A DNA stretch of 64,000 nucleotides from Loripinus fragilis (Eukaryota; Mollusca; Bivalvia; Lucinida; Lucinidae), in contig OZ026515.1 of assembly GCA_964019695.1 (NCBI GenBank), positions 145,627,152 through 145,691,151 of the forward strand, read 5' to 3'. The notes under the pieces were generated by a model. It worked only from the letters and a program-made list of their open reading frames with translations, made no database searches and was not told the origin of the DNA. Below, piece by piece: positions 13,945 through 24,439 of this stretch. A program made the translations under genes and the position numbers. Each line of letters opens with the position of its first letter. The first letter of the stretch is position 1.

Positions 13945-14190
13945 GTATGATCAATAAATACCCAAATCACAAACCGCAGACAACTTCATGGCACCGCGAG
14001 GAAGAGCCACTCAACCATCACTAGACACCAGGAAGACAAATTAAGCAAGCAACCAGCTCTCTCTTCCCCATTAAGATGATTGCAATACTAGAACGGACAT
14101 AAAGTAACGTACAACAAAACATGGAACAATTACAGACTCCCACAATGGGAGCAACAATAAACAAAAAAAACAAAACAAAAATAAACAATG
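13945..14190 (-). mobile_element. SINE-like family B, copy 4 (minus)
   Basis: Minus strand reads TTGCTCCCATTGTGGGAGTC, TTTATGTCCGTTCTAGTATT and GATGGTTGAGTGGCTCTTCC, matching the body of copy 3. Confidence 0.65.
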
Positions 14191-14244
14191 ATAGAGCTGT
14201 TTGTTGAAATGTGTAAAGGTTTGCAAGAACAAAAAGCGTCAATG

Positions 14245-14430
14245 GTTATCTAAGTACACCCTCGATGTACATCCGAGGTCTGATTCCACGGAATTGGCAG
14301 AGGCAGTTCCGTTTGGCTCCCAGTGGCTTTGGCTGCTCTCCATTCTAAGGTGGTCATTTTGTTGTGTTGCTCCCATGGTCGCCGGGTTTTGTGTTTTGTC
14401 CTGATTTTGATCATAGTTTGACTTTTGCAA
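14245..14430 (+). mobile_element. SINE-like family B, partial copy 5
   Basis: CCAGTGGCTTTGGCTGCTCT then CATTCTAAGGTGGTCATTTT (head), GTTGCTCCCATGGTCGCC and GATTTTGATCATAG. Back to back with the minus-strand copy at 13945-14190. Confidence 0.5.
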
Positions 14431-15412
14431 TCATCTCGTTGTGTTAAAGAAAGCTGGTTACTTTATTTGAATTTTATTCTTCCATTTATGTCTTTGTGTG
14501 TTGGTATCTCTTCCTCATGTACTGTTAATCATATGTGTACGTTTACACCAAAAGCGATATTAATTTGTTGGTGAAAACTTACACTTACTTTCCTGCTCAA
14601 ACCATTTAACGCCAACATTTCACCAGTGCAGTCCTTGGATGGAAATCAGACTGTCTTTTTAGAGGAAATATAAGCACAGGTATCATACCGTTTTCTGACT
14701 GCGGAGGATTTGCGGCTAGTCTTGTCTCGGGGGTCGTTTCTTTTATGGTGGAGGGGAGGGTTGGTTCCGTAAAAGGGTAAAAAAATATATTAGTATTGTC
14801 TATATCCAACTCAAATCTATTGTATTAACACAACCAAACACTCGTTCATGTGCTTAGAATATCGCAAACCTTGCAAACTCTACTGTTGGACCACAAATTA
14901 TGGTTTAAAACGGTGGAAATTATTTTGAAAGGCAAAAATTGCTTTCAGTCGATCGAACTGAGAAAATCCAATAATAACATTTCATTTAACATTGATATCT
15001 TAAAAGCTAGGCTATCGATAGCAATTTTGCAAAAAATGATGTAGTAATTGCTCTTAGCATTTACTAGATAATGTCATATAAACATGGTGCCTATGCTCAA
15101 AAATGTTGATCTTATCCGCGGACGTTGGTGTACCTGTCCGCGGGGCACACCAAGATTTTGCTAGTCTAACCAAGGTGATTACTTACGGAAAATGCTAATA
15201 CTGAAACGCGGATGATACGGTGTTGAACCCTAGTACTGTCCTCGAAGTTGTAATAGATAAATTGCTTAAAATGCAATAATCTGAATCAACATCATTGGCG
15301 TAGCTACCATTACGCAGTTACGCACGTGCGTTATAAAAATAGTAACGTTCAAGGGAGGTCACCTAATGTGGTAATAGTGATTTTCATACTATAAGGAACT
15401 GCTCATAAATGT
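14431..15412. other. Intron stretch, no gene seen
   Basis: Within intron 1 of the minus-strand gene. The minus strand at 14606-14809 has a 67-codon open frame with a Thr/Pro-rich start, but I found no acceptor or partner exon in phase, so no call is made. Confidence 0.5.
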
Positions 15413-15455
15413 AAAGGAAAGAATTCGCTCCCTCTGGGAGCGAATTCTTTCCTTT
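15413..15455. repeat. Perfect 20-bp hairpin, 3-nt loop
   Basis: AAAGGAAAGAATTCGCTCCC, loop TCT, then the exact complement. No coding role visible. Confidence 0.95.
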
Positions 15456-15492
15456 AAGAAAAGTTCCCATTTTGAAAAGGGACACAATTGAT

Positions 15493-15743
15493 TCTTTTAT
15501 TTAATTAAGCAAACCTCAGTCTAAATTCAGCAAAGATATGATACCTATATGGACATACGCTTTTCAGTATATCATTGATTACTCGCATTTGATGTGCGTT
15601 ACTTATCCAGCGTTCTGGCTACTCCATTGAACATGTTTTATTTAAAATAAGTATGCAATGATATACTGAAAAGCGTAAATCCATATAGGTATCATATATT
15701 TGCTGAATTTAGACTGAAATTTACTTGAATTAAATAAAAGAAG
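15493..15743. repeat. Foldback element, ~85-bp arms
   Basis: ATGATACCTATATGGACATA and CGCTTTTCAGTATATCATTG in the left arm recur as complements in the right arm; unpaired centre 15579-15654. Confidence 0.85.
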
Positions 15744-17235
15744 CAAATCAAAATAAAATATTTTGTCAGTATCCCGATCTTTTCCCTACATGTTTGAAAA
15801 TATGGCCAAACAATATATTTATGCTTGTTGTTGCTCCATGTTGGAGAAGAAAGTCAAACAAAAATCAACACTATAATTTGATCTATGATTAATTTAATAC
15901 AAATGGAGTTCCCATCATGCATCCTTTATGTTGGTCTTAATATTGTTTGGAACATAAGCAGGACTTCAGTTAAGACTGTGTAACAGTAACATAACTTCTT
16001 TATTTCTCAACCAAAGCATATGTTGTGGGTACTCAAAAGAACCGTCGCGATGAAACGGTTCTTTTAAGCTAACATGAGAAGAGAGGACATACTGGAAATG
16101 TAAGACAACGAATGCTGAGGATAGGCGGTTACTGTTTCAGAGGAACGTCAAGTTACAAAATACCTTTCTCGTTTCCCTGACTCTGCACTGATTGAGGCAA
16201 TAAAAGGCTACCACATGCTGAATTTTTTAAGCAACTAGCAAAGGCTTTGATCAGACTGCGCATATGTGCAGGCTGATCTGCGGCTTTGCTGGTCGCACAT
16301 AATTCACGCAAGAACTTCTGTTATTATAGTAAATGTAAGTAGAATAGAATCGGGATAAGCTCCTGTTAAAAAGACTTTTAAAACATGATAATAAAATAGA
16401 ATAATATAATAAATGTGATCGGGCTTATTTCTGGGGAGTTAGATAGACACTGCTTTCCCTCACAAAAGATTGAGGACCTACCAACAGTTTTCTTTCATCT
16501 TTTTCCTGTTTTGAGCTACTCCCGATGAGTCGTCATACAATACATTAGATCTACTGCGGTTGGTCAATATTGTGATCAAGAATAAAGTAATTGCAGCCTT
16601 CTGATTTTATTTAAACTGAATCGGAAAATTAATATTGATGAGGCTCTCCCAGGTGTTTTGGGGACAGGGAACATGGCATTTATTTCACGTGAACGGGGAA
16701 AGTAAGGCCAACTTTTGATAGAAATAGAAGAACAAAGATAATAATGGGGAACAGGGAACATAAGATAACGAATTTTCGATGGGGGGCAGGGGAACACGTC
16801 CCTTTATTTCAGAGGAATATGGGGACATTTACCCCCACCAATTTGGGAGGGCCTCGCGAATGTATCGTCTGCTAAACACATGAAAGCATAACGAATATAG
16901 TATTGAGGCCCCAGGGGGTCTATGCTCCCTTGATCCCTGAAAATAATGCACTGATCTCCCAAAATTCCACACTCCCTGAAAGTATTTTTCCTTTGCTCCC
17001 CAAATCCTTAACATTAATTCAGCTTCTCCCAAAATCCCCAAAAATATAAGCAAATTCACCCCAAAAATGCATTTTTCTTTCCACAGTATTAAATTCACAT
17101 GCCTAAACAAAGAAGCTATACACGAGCGGATGACTCAATAATCACTTTATATACTTACGTATACACATGTAAAGATGAGGCTTAGCCAAAGAATACAAAT
17201 ATTGCATGTTATGTAATTAGTTTAATGAAGTAAAC
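15744..17235. other. Intron stretch with palindromic GATCAG repeat, no gene seen
   Basis: Contains GCAAAGGCTTTGATCAGACT with TGCGCA and a CTGATCTGCGGCTTTGCT return at 16233-16300, a dispersed palindrome also present at 18060-18150, 28290-28370 and 36000-36060. The rest is AT-rich with G/C homopolymer patches. Confidence 0.5.
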
Positions 17236-17820
17236 ACTTGTGCTTGGGGATTCCGGGGACATGCTCCCCCGAGAAAAATGATAAAATGGTGCGATCTGGT
17301 GCATTCTGAGTGTTCCAAAGTATGTTATTATCAACCTATAAATCAACATTTTTTAGGATAATTAATAAATCAACAACACCCCAAATTGTGTGCCATATTT
17401 TTTCTCCAAGATTAATCCAGATGCGCACGTTAGTACAAAAATGAATACATTCACATATTACAAGGGGGTGAGTCTGGGGGCAAAAGCCCTTAAACGCCAA
17501 AGAAATGTAAAAAATGGATGCATTTCCTTTTCATGTAATGATGTGGATTCAGATTCGTGCTAGGGGGTTCCGGGGGTAACTCCCCGATTTTTTTTTTTAT
17601 TAAAATGGTGCAAGCTGGCGCAAGCTGAGTGTTCCAAAATACATTATTATCAACCTAAAAATTAACAATTTTAAGGATAATAAATCAGCAATAGTAAAAA
17701 TTATTCGCCATACCTTTCACAAATACCAAGGCAGAGTAGCATGTTAGAGCTCGAAAGTAAATACATGTACATTAGATTTTCCAAGGAGGGGGGGGGGGGG
17801 GTATGGGGCTTCCCCTCAGA
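17236..17820. repeat. Degenerate ~325-bp duplication
   Basis: GTTCCAAAGTATGTTATTAT with CAACCTATAAATCAACA (17310) recurs as GTTCCAAAATACATTATTAT with CAACCTAAAAATTAACA (17630); GGGGATTCCGGGGACA versus GGGGGTTCCGGGGGTA mark the unit starts. A poly-G run lies at 17787-17801. Confidence 0.75.
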
Positions 17821-18252
17821 AGCCGAAGAATTTAAAAAAATGAAATGAAATGAAGGCTTTTCCATTAAGGTAAGAGATCCTAAATTTATTTTTTTCTTTT
17901 TTGCAGGGCTCCCAAAATCCCAAAACTATAAGTTTGCTCCTCAAATCCCTGAAATAATTACCAGTGCAGCCCAGCTCCCTGAAAATATATAGCCCTTCTC
18001 CTCGGCTCCCCCAAACCCCTGGGGGCCACAGTATTTATTTCAAGATAAAGGCGCGCAGCAAGGCAGAAGCAAGGAATGGCCTCGATGCGAGAAATCTCAA
18101 AGAACATAAAGGCACTGGTCTTTCGCGCAGTCTGATCAGCGCCTTTGTTATTCGCAATCATTGCTGAAAAGTAAAGTAACAAGGTCAACTATCTTAATTC
18201 TTCATTTTTTCGGTAATTTCAACATGATAAAATACTCTGACTACGCCCCTGA

Positions 18253-18380
18253 TTTTGTTTGATTTGAGTCTTTACCTCCCAGTCAACAATTTTTCAGATA
18301 TATCAGGACGGGTCTTCCTGGGTTGAACCAGTACTAAAACAAGGATAAATGTGTCTTGCTCAAGGACACAACTCAGTGCG
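18253..18380 (-). mobile_element. SINE with 10-bp TSD
   Basis: ACGCCCCTGA at 18243-18252 and 18381-18390. The minus strand reads the same GGTTCAACCCAGGAAGACCC body and TTGACTGGGAGGTAAAGACT tail side as the other copies. Confidence 0.88.
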
Positions 18381-18519
18381 ACGCCCCTGACATATAAATG
18401 TTGTCTGCAACTGATTTTTTCTCCGAGATGTCCTCTTTCGTCTACTGAGAACAACATAATTAGGCAAGCCCCTAATACAATGGGAGCAACAATAAAAATG
18501 GACGGACGCCAAAAGGACA

Positions 18520-18828
18520 TCCGCGGATCCAGACGCCCCCCCCCCCCCCCGAAATATCACAAAAATGAAGGTTTTCTCAGCAATTCTGGTTCGAATCCCC
18601 TGAAAAATCACAGGTATCATCCTAGCATTCAATGATGGCCCAGCGACATTGGCTCGCCAGCGAAACGCCATTTGACGCCATTCAAATGGCGTTTCGCTGG
18701 CGGCCCGACGATGGCCCGCTTATAGTAGTATCTGGATCTAACCTCTCATCATCATTCAAAAACCAGCAAAGGAAAAAAGCCGTTATAGTTGGACCCCTTC
18801 TGACAAAAACTGTCTGGATCCGCACATG
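18520..18828. mobile_element. GCGGATCCAGA-ended element, copy 1
   Basis: Ends CGCGGATCCAGACGCC and, reversed, TGTGCGGATCCAGACAG; a C-run, CTGAAAAATCACAGGTATCA, and an internal palindrome around AATGGCGTTTCGCTGGCG. Copies at 35262 and 36314. Confidence 0.72.
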
Positions 18829-18942
18829 TAGGACGGACAGTAGCCTATTCCTCTGTTGTCTTCAATGCATATAACTTGCAACAAATATGCCCCCAAAATT
18901 ATGTTGTTGTTATCAATAACTTACCTCGAAGAACAAGACACG

Positions 18943-19328
18943 CAGCCCAGGAGGGGGGGGGGGGTACTCTAATATTTTCATACACACGTAGGCTAAGGCC
19001 ATTTTTAGGGGTTAAAAATTTCAATTTCAGTATGTTTTTGGATTTTCAGAGAAATTAATATTTTTGGGGGGTATGAAGATTTTGTGGATATTTTTGGGGT
19101 TTATCACATAATCGGACTATATTTAAGGGTCATTTCTATGCATTTTAGGGTCTTTTCATTCGGTCAAGGTACATAATGGGGGATATTTTGGGGGGTTGCT
19201 AAAATTACAAAAAATTTTGGGGGTACTTGAAATTCTTGATATTTTTTGGGTGAACCGTAGATGCTGGGCCTGACCATACGTATGAAGAAAAATTGAGAGT
19301 TATCCCCCCCCCCCCTCCAGCCCTGGGA
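18943..19328. mobile_element. G-run TIR element, copy 1
   Basis: Left CAGCCCAGGAGGGGGG and right (reversed) TCCCAGGGCTGGAGGGGG define inverted ends; GGTACTCTAATATTTTCATA lies inside. Related copy at 19484. Confidence 0.7.
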
Positions 19329-19483
19329 CAACCACTTTTATGTAACAAGTATACGGTTTTACAAAGTAGCTCAGTCTACGCGGTTGTTCGGGCTGGCTGG
19401 CTGACTGATTGATTGACTAAGAAGCAAGCAGACAGACAGCTATATTTTGGTGCATACTTCTCTAAAAACAATGGTAAGCTTTC

Positions 19484-19812
19484 GGCGGAGGGGGGGGGGG
19501 TGGTACTCTAATATTATCATAAATAAGTAAGTTCGGTCCACTTTCGGAGGTTCAAAATTTTGAATTTATTTTTTTTTTTTTTTTGGGGGGGGGGGGTCAG
19601 AAAAATAGTTAATATGTTTTGGGGTATGACGATATTATGAATAATTTTTTGGACCTTTTGGGGTGTCATTTCTAAACATTTTAGGGCTTTTCTTAAGGTC
19701 AAGGTACAGTATTGGAAAATGTGTTTGGGGTTGCTAAATTTCAAATAGTTTTTGGCAATGCCTGATATTCCTTATATTTTGTGGGAAAAAGAGTAGATGC
19801 TGGGTACAAGCC
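19484..19812. mobile_element. G-run element, copy 2
   Basis: GGAGGGGGGGGGGTGGTACT then CTAATATTATCATA, and a GTAGATGCTGGGTACA end, match copy 1 in the same orientation; the right inverted end is not visible. Confidence 0.65.
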
Positions 19813-19845
19813 TACGTATTTAGAAAAAAATGAAAGTATCCCCAA

Positions 19846-20225
19846 TTGGGTCAGGCACTCTTACCACCTGAGCTACTAGATAGTCTAGCAAAACTGACCT
19901 GCAAAACAAGTAAAAAGAGCAAAGAACCGATACAGCGAGACAGACAGTCATATGCAAGTGGACAGACAAGTATGCAGGCAGGCAGACGGCTAGATTATGC
20001 TGCTCACAGCCTTCAGAACATTGGACAGGCGCTCTAACCACCTGAGCCACTAGACACATGTAAGCTGGTTTAACGAGCATACAAGTAAAAGAAACAATGC
20101 ATACAGACGGGCGGACTGATTAACGGGCAGACAAACAAACAGCTAGATTTTGCTGCTCACAACCTTTGGCACTTCGGTCAGGCGATCTTACTACCGTAAA
20201 TAATAGATTATTTAGCTAAATGAGC
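19846..20225 (-). repeat. Tandem tRNA-D-arm-like repeat block
   Basis: Three units ~165-170 bp apart, each with a minus-strand GGCTCAGGTGGTTAGAGCGC-like segment (near 20050, 19875 and, degenerate, 20200) resembling a tRNA D arm/A box, separated by CAGACAGAC-type simple sequence. No convincing B box, so not tRNA genes. Confidence 0.65.
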
Positions 20226-21055
20226 ATTCAGAGAAATAAAAAGAGCGAAACCCAATGGTTTCATTCTGATTTAACCGTTATTGGTCCAGTGGTTTCAGCA
20301 CACCACCTACCTACCTTGTGTCATAGATGATTCTGAGTTTTAGGATTTCCGCGGAAAAGAAAGCATATTGCAGAACCCCGCGGCCATGAACAACGCCGAC
20401 AATGGTCACATCCGCGGTAAGATTAGGAGCATGCTCTCACCCCGTGGTTCAGATTCGCATCAAACTCGCAATAGAACCAGTATCGGCTGTCCCTGCTGGT
20501 AGAAACCAACAGACTATAAAAATGTAAGTGCCTTTGAGCCCATAATTGGTTCTTGCCGCTTTAATTAATGTGTGAAAAAACGGTTCTAAAAAACTCTACC
20601 CCGCGGCCAGATAACAAAACCCCGCGGACGCTATAGCATTTTTTCACGCACTTCCGCGGTTAAGATTTGCAACCGTTGAAGGGGTAAGGGCAGAAATCCC
20701 GTTCTCATAAACAATTTACGCTTATTTAAGCCGAATTATTAACATACAGGTAAAAACAAGTAAACGTCGTTTTACCAAAAACGCAAAAAATATAGAAACC
20801 ATTTCTGTAAAAAGGTGTAATTGTCAATCAATCCCACAGTATCCTGATTTCAAGGACTCGTTCATGATGTATTTGCATTTTACTCGCATATTTTAAGTAC
20901 TGTAATGCCTAAGCCATGATGTGTTGTTAGGGTGACTATTCAAGAAAACATATATGCCTTTAATCAACTTTAACAAGTGTTCGTAGATAAGTTTTTACTA
21001 CTCCAAATGAGAGCCCCTACCTTCAATTTCAGTATATTTATTCTCCGCGAAAAGA
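20226..21055. other. Intron stretch with CCGCGG clusters, no gene seen
   Basis: ACCCCGCGG or TCCGCGG occurs at least six times between 20340 and 20670. No exon or known element recognised. Confidence 0.4.
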
Positions 21056-21375
21056 CTAATCGAAAAATATCCGCGTCCAAGAATTCGGTATGATACCTGT
21101 GATAAGGGAACGTAGTAAATTTAAGCGGTTAAGAGATTTTTCTTTTATATAATCAATATGCATTAGCCAATCGCAAGAACTTGTTAGATTTAAGCCTAAA
21201 TGCTTATGAGAAGTAACTTCTTTTATTATTTTATCTGAAAAAGAAAGGCTTTGATGAATTACTCGATTTCGTTTACGCGTACAGAGCATTGTTTCTGTTT
21301 TCTTCGGATTGAAATTAACAAGCCATAATTCAGACCATACAGATATTCGTTGTAGATCATTATTCAGAGTCCGTG
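21056..21375 (-). pseudogene. LINE reverse transcriptase fragment
   Basis: Minus-strand open stretch with NDLQRISVWSELWLVNFNPKKTETM (split: NDLQRISVWSELWLVNF, NPKKTETM), then SHKHLGLNLTSSCDWLMHID and YIKEKSLNRLNLLR. This is the thumb-side region of non-LTR RTs, sharing the SHKHLGL motif with the 9.65-11.9 kb LINE. A short remnant just downstream of exon 1 of the minus-strand gene, within its first intron. Confidence 0.75.
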
Positions 21376-21582
21376 CTGCTAAATTGTATTATGTTTGCAC
21401 AGCAATGAGTTTGTTTGTGATATACCTGTATGATTGTGATATTTCTGGCTATACTCGCTCTTATCTTATCTGTTTTAAGACAGAAAGATACATCCAGAAA
21501 TAGCATGTAACTTTGTAACTTTAACTTACGTAAAGATAATTAGCAGATACATCCAGAAATAGCATGGAACTTTGTAACTTAC

Positions 21583-21733
21583 CAGTTGGTATCAGGCTTA
21601 CTCCAACTTGTAGTATCACGAGCTGAATCCCTAAAATGAAGAGTTTTGGCCCATATAATCCGAATAGAATCTCCAACTCTTGACAACTGGACCAGTCCTT
21701 TCCCATTTTAAGGGTATTGGGCGTGTTTTCCAT
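21583..21733 (-). CDS. Exon 1 of secreted/membrane Cys-rich (Ly6-like) protein
   Basis: Start exon of a four-exon minus-strand gene that leaves the window at its left edge. The ATG at 21733 has an in-frame TGA eight bases upstream (21742-21740), so it opens the frame; Met10 is a possible alternative start. The exon has 50 codons plus one base and ends at donor CTG|GTAAGT, phase 1. Residues 31-50 (LFILGIQLVILQVGVSLIPT) form a hydrophobic stretch that would suit a signal peptide or anchor, preceded by a rather long 30-residue N-region. The final G joins the AT that opens the 6307 exon to make Asp51, keeping the frame across a 15.3-kb intron. A 35-bp direct repeat (21487-21521 and 21547-21581) abuts the donor. 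Assembly rests on phase and splice consensus, without transcript evidence; an extra exon inside the large intron cannot be excluded. Confidence 0.72.
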
Positions 21734-22257
21734 TTTTATTCAAATTCAATAGAAACATCTATATGCAAACAGTGGACACCTTGATCCGGCGCCACGTTCT
21801 GTGGCGTCTGATCTGGGTCTCCACTTTTTGTCTGTGTCCCACAAAATCGACCCTAGGCTATATTGGTTAAGACATGTTATTTTGAGTCCGATTTTTAATA
21901 TACTTCTTCAGAGTTTATTACATTTGAGAAAATAATTTTCGATAAGAGTATAGTTGTGTCTAATCTCATCCGCAAGTTAGCAAGAAATAAACTTTGATTG
22001 TATACCTATATGCTGCAAACTTGACCTGGTCATTGCTTACTTTTACCTCAACATGTAACAGCAATAACACCTTGTAACGCAAAAACTACGCCACGCCTGG
22101 GAGTGATATAAAGCCATGCATTAAAATCGATACACAGATTTTGAACACGTTGTATGTATAATTACTTCGCGTATATACGTATATGGCAAAATCTTAGCGT
22201 TTTCATGCAAAAACATCGCGTTTTTTAAGTAACTTTAGAACCATATGATAAATACGT

Positions 22258-22396
22258 TCTGCTCCTGTATTATTGAATTTCCGAAGTTAAACTCGTTGTG
22301 AAAAGGAAATAAAATGCTCGACACGTCACGCATTTTATCTCTTTTTCCACCACTTGTTTAATCAATTCAATAAAACATGAGCACTCAAGTAAGATC
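22258..22396. repeat. Foldback element, copy of 51.66-kb family
   Basis: Imperfect arms containing AATAAAATGCTCGACACG and CGCATTTTATCTCTTTTTCC; matches the 51660-51803 element. Confidence 0.7.
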
Positions 22397-23309
22397 AGCT
22401 ATATAAAAAAGATACATACATAGGGCATATCCCAGCCAATGTGACAATAGATTTGTAGTTAAAAAAATTGACAGCGACTGGAAAATTAACTGTCAAACAT
22501 GAGAACGACTGCCAGCAATGATTCAAGGTATACAAATATTGGAAATTTAAATGGCATTGATAGTTAGACCGTTTAGAATTGCACTGTATCTAAATCATTG
22601 ATACTTTAAACATGCTCTTTGATAGTAGATATCGTACGCATATAAGAATCAGTTTACATTTCATTGAACATTTAGAAATAGAAAAGAGTTAATATCCTTC
22701 AATTGTTTTTTCTGAGTACAGTTTTAAGACCCCCTAAGTGGTTTAAAAAATAACTTACATATTTTACCCATAGTGTCTTCTGCGTCTGGAAGTATTGAAA
22801 TGCCGTGTGCACCTTAAATAATAAATCTGCACTTTTATATCTGTCTACAAGACTGATAAGACTTGTCCTTCGCAATTTCCATAAATTTTAGAGATTAGGT
22901 TCCAACAATTTCTTTTAAATGATGATTGTATGTCCTGGTACACACGAACCAACCGATATAAACAATTGATAGCTCACCTAAGCCCTGGTTAGTGAATAGA
23001 AAGTGAATGTATTCCCAAAAGGGACACTGATATCGTTGTCAAGATAAAACTGTCTGTCGTGAGTACACTCATAGGCCAGGGTCAGAGGTTGTAAATTTCT
23101 GTGTGTGATCAATTCAACTGAGCATGAAATTTATCATGCTCATAAATGTTAATATGCCAAAAATTGTTGGCACTTTAATATTTATTAGCATGAAAAATAC
23201 AACATCTGAGCATCTGAAAACAAGAAAAGTCTATATTTAAAGCATTTTAGATTTTATGAGCATTTGAAATACCATTCTCAGTTGAGTTGAGCACGAAAAA
23301 TGATGTCTA

Positions 23310-23405
23310 TTTGTGACGTTGTCACTTTCCCGTTGGTATCCTTGGCCAGGTGTGGTGCTTGATTGTGTCGATTCCTGATCTTTGCCCTCTTTCTTACATT
23401 TATAA
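23310..23405 (+). mobile_element. Short RT retroelement tail terminus, plus orientation
   Basis: The 3'-most ~90 bases of the tail: TGATTGTGTCGATTCCTGAT and TTTGCCCTCTTTCTTACATT. Confidence 0.55.
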
Positions 23406-23734
23406 CATTGGGGCCTGCGCTTGGAAAGTTTCAATTTCGACGGTCGTGTCAATTGTTTTCTACAAAGGGAACGGCGTTAGTAAAGCTCTGTACAAGAGAG
23501 TATGTCGTGTGAAGTAGCGACGTGGTGGTGTCATGAATGCCACGTCGGCGCGACGCCACTTGGACGCCTATGGGTTTTTTTTTTGTATTATTTAATTGAT
23601 GTCAGTAGCAATGGTAGGGTGAAATCACGGGTCTTGACGTCAATTGAACATTACGTCAAATAAGAAAGTGACGATTTGTTATAAAAGTATTAGTCCTGTC
23701 TAGTAGAACTTTGTGAATAGAAGAATCATCAGGA

Positions 23735-23851
23735 GTGTGAGGGTAGGATAGAAAGATCCGTCCCGAGGATCACCGTTTGGCATCACAAGGCTTGCCGAGT
23801 GATGACAAACGGTGATCTCGAGGGACGGATTTGTCTATCCTACCCACACAC
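23735..23851. repeat. Foldback palindrome
   Basis: GTGTGAGGGTAGGATAGAAA and its complement form arms of ~45-50 bp with a short loop near 23787-23799. Confidence 0.88.
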
Positions 23852-24028
23852 GAATATTGGATTCTTTTTTTTTTTGCTCACCACTGTTTTTTTTATATTT
23901 AAAAACAAGGTTCCAGAAAGTCCCTGAATACGATAAGATGCAATTTCACATGATGACGTCACTTTAAAATAACAATGACGTCACTTGACGACCATGTGCG
24001 TGAGTTCCAATACAACCAGTGAACAGCC

Positions 24029-24352
24029 AAAGGGACCCGGCACGTATATGTGTTTTATAGTCTAAAATGGCCAAAACGTCAATATAGGCTTGATAAAAGC
24101 TTTATTTATGGAAAGGGTTACAGCTCTCAAAATGCCTTTTTTCTCCCTCACCACAAAAAACGAACGCACAATTGTTCCAAAAGTAAATTTCAAATAGCCC
24201 CTTTGCGCCAGATTGTGGGTATGCTGTACCCATAAACATCAACAAGAAAGACACTCTTCTAATCCTTTTCCATAAATAAAGCTTTTATCAAGCCTATATT
24301 GACTTTTTGGCCATTTTAGACTATAAAACACCTATACGTGCCGGGTCCCTGT
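24029..24352. mobile_element. Foldback MITE with 10-bp TSD
   Basis: GTGAACAGCC occurs at 24019-24028 and 24353-24362 as an exact 10-bp target duplication. The element has long inverted arms (~90 bp): AGGGACCCGGCACGTATA at the left and its complement at the right, loop ~24119-24260. TSD size of 9-10 bp and long arms suggest a Mutator-like MITE. Confidence 0.88.
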
Positions 24353-24439
24353 GTGAACAGCCCTCTCGCGACAGCCTGTTTAAGATAACATGGGTAAGAT
24401 AAGCTTTTCTAACCCAGGATAAATTTCAGATATCCTTAT

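Noticed and set aside
14606..14809. Thr/Pro-rich minus frame as a further exon of the Cys-rich gene
   Set aside because: No acceptor in phase between the candidate stretch and exon 1, and exon 1 already joins 6307 in phase.
19820..20080. Minus frame with LVAQVVRAP-type peptide
   Set aside because: This peptide arises from translating tRNA D-arm-like DNA; it is a known sort of spurious protein from tRNA-derived repeats.
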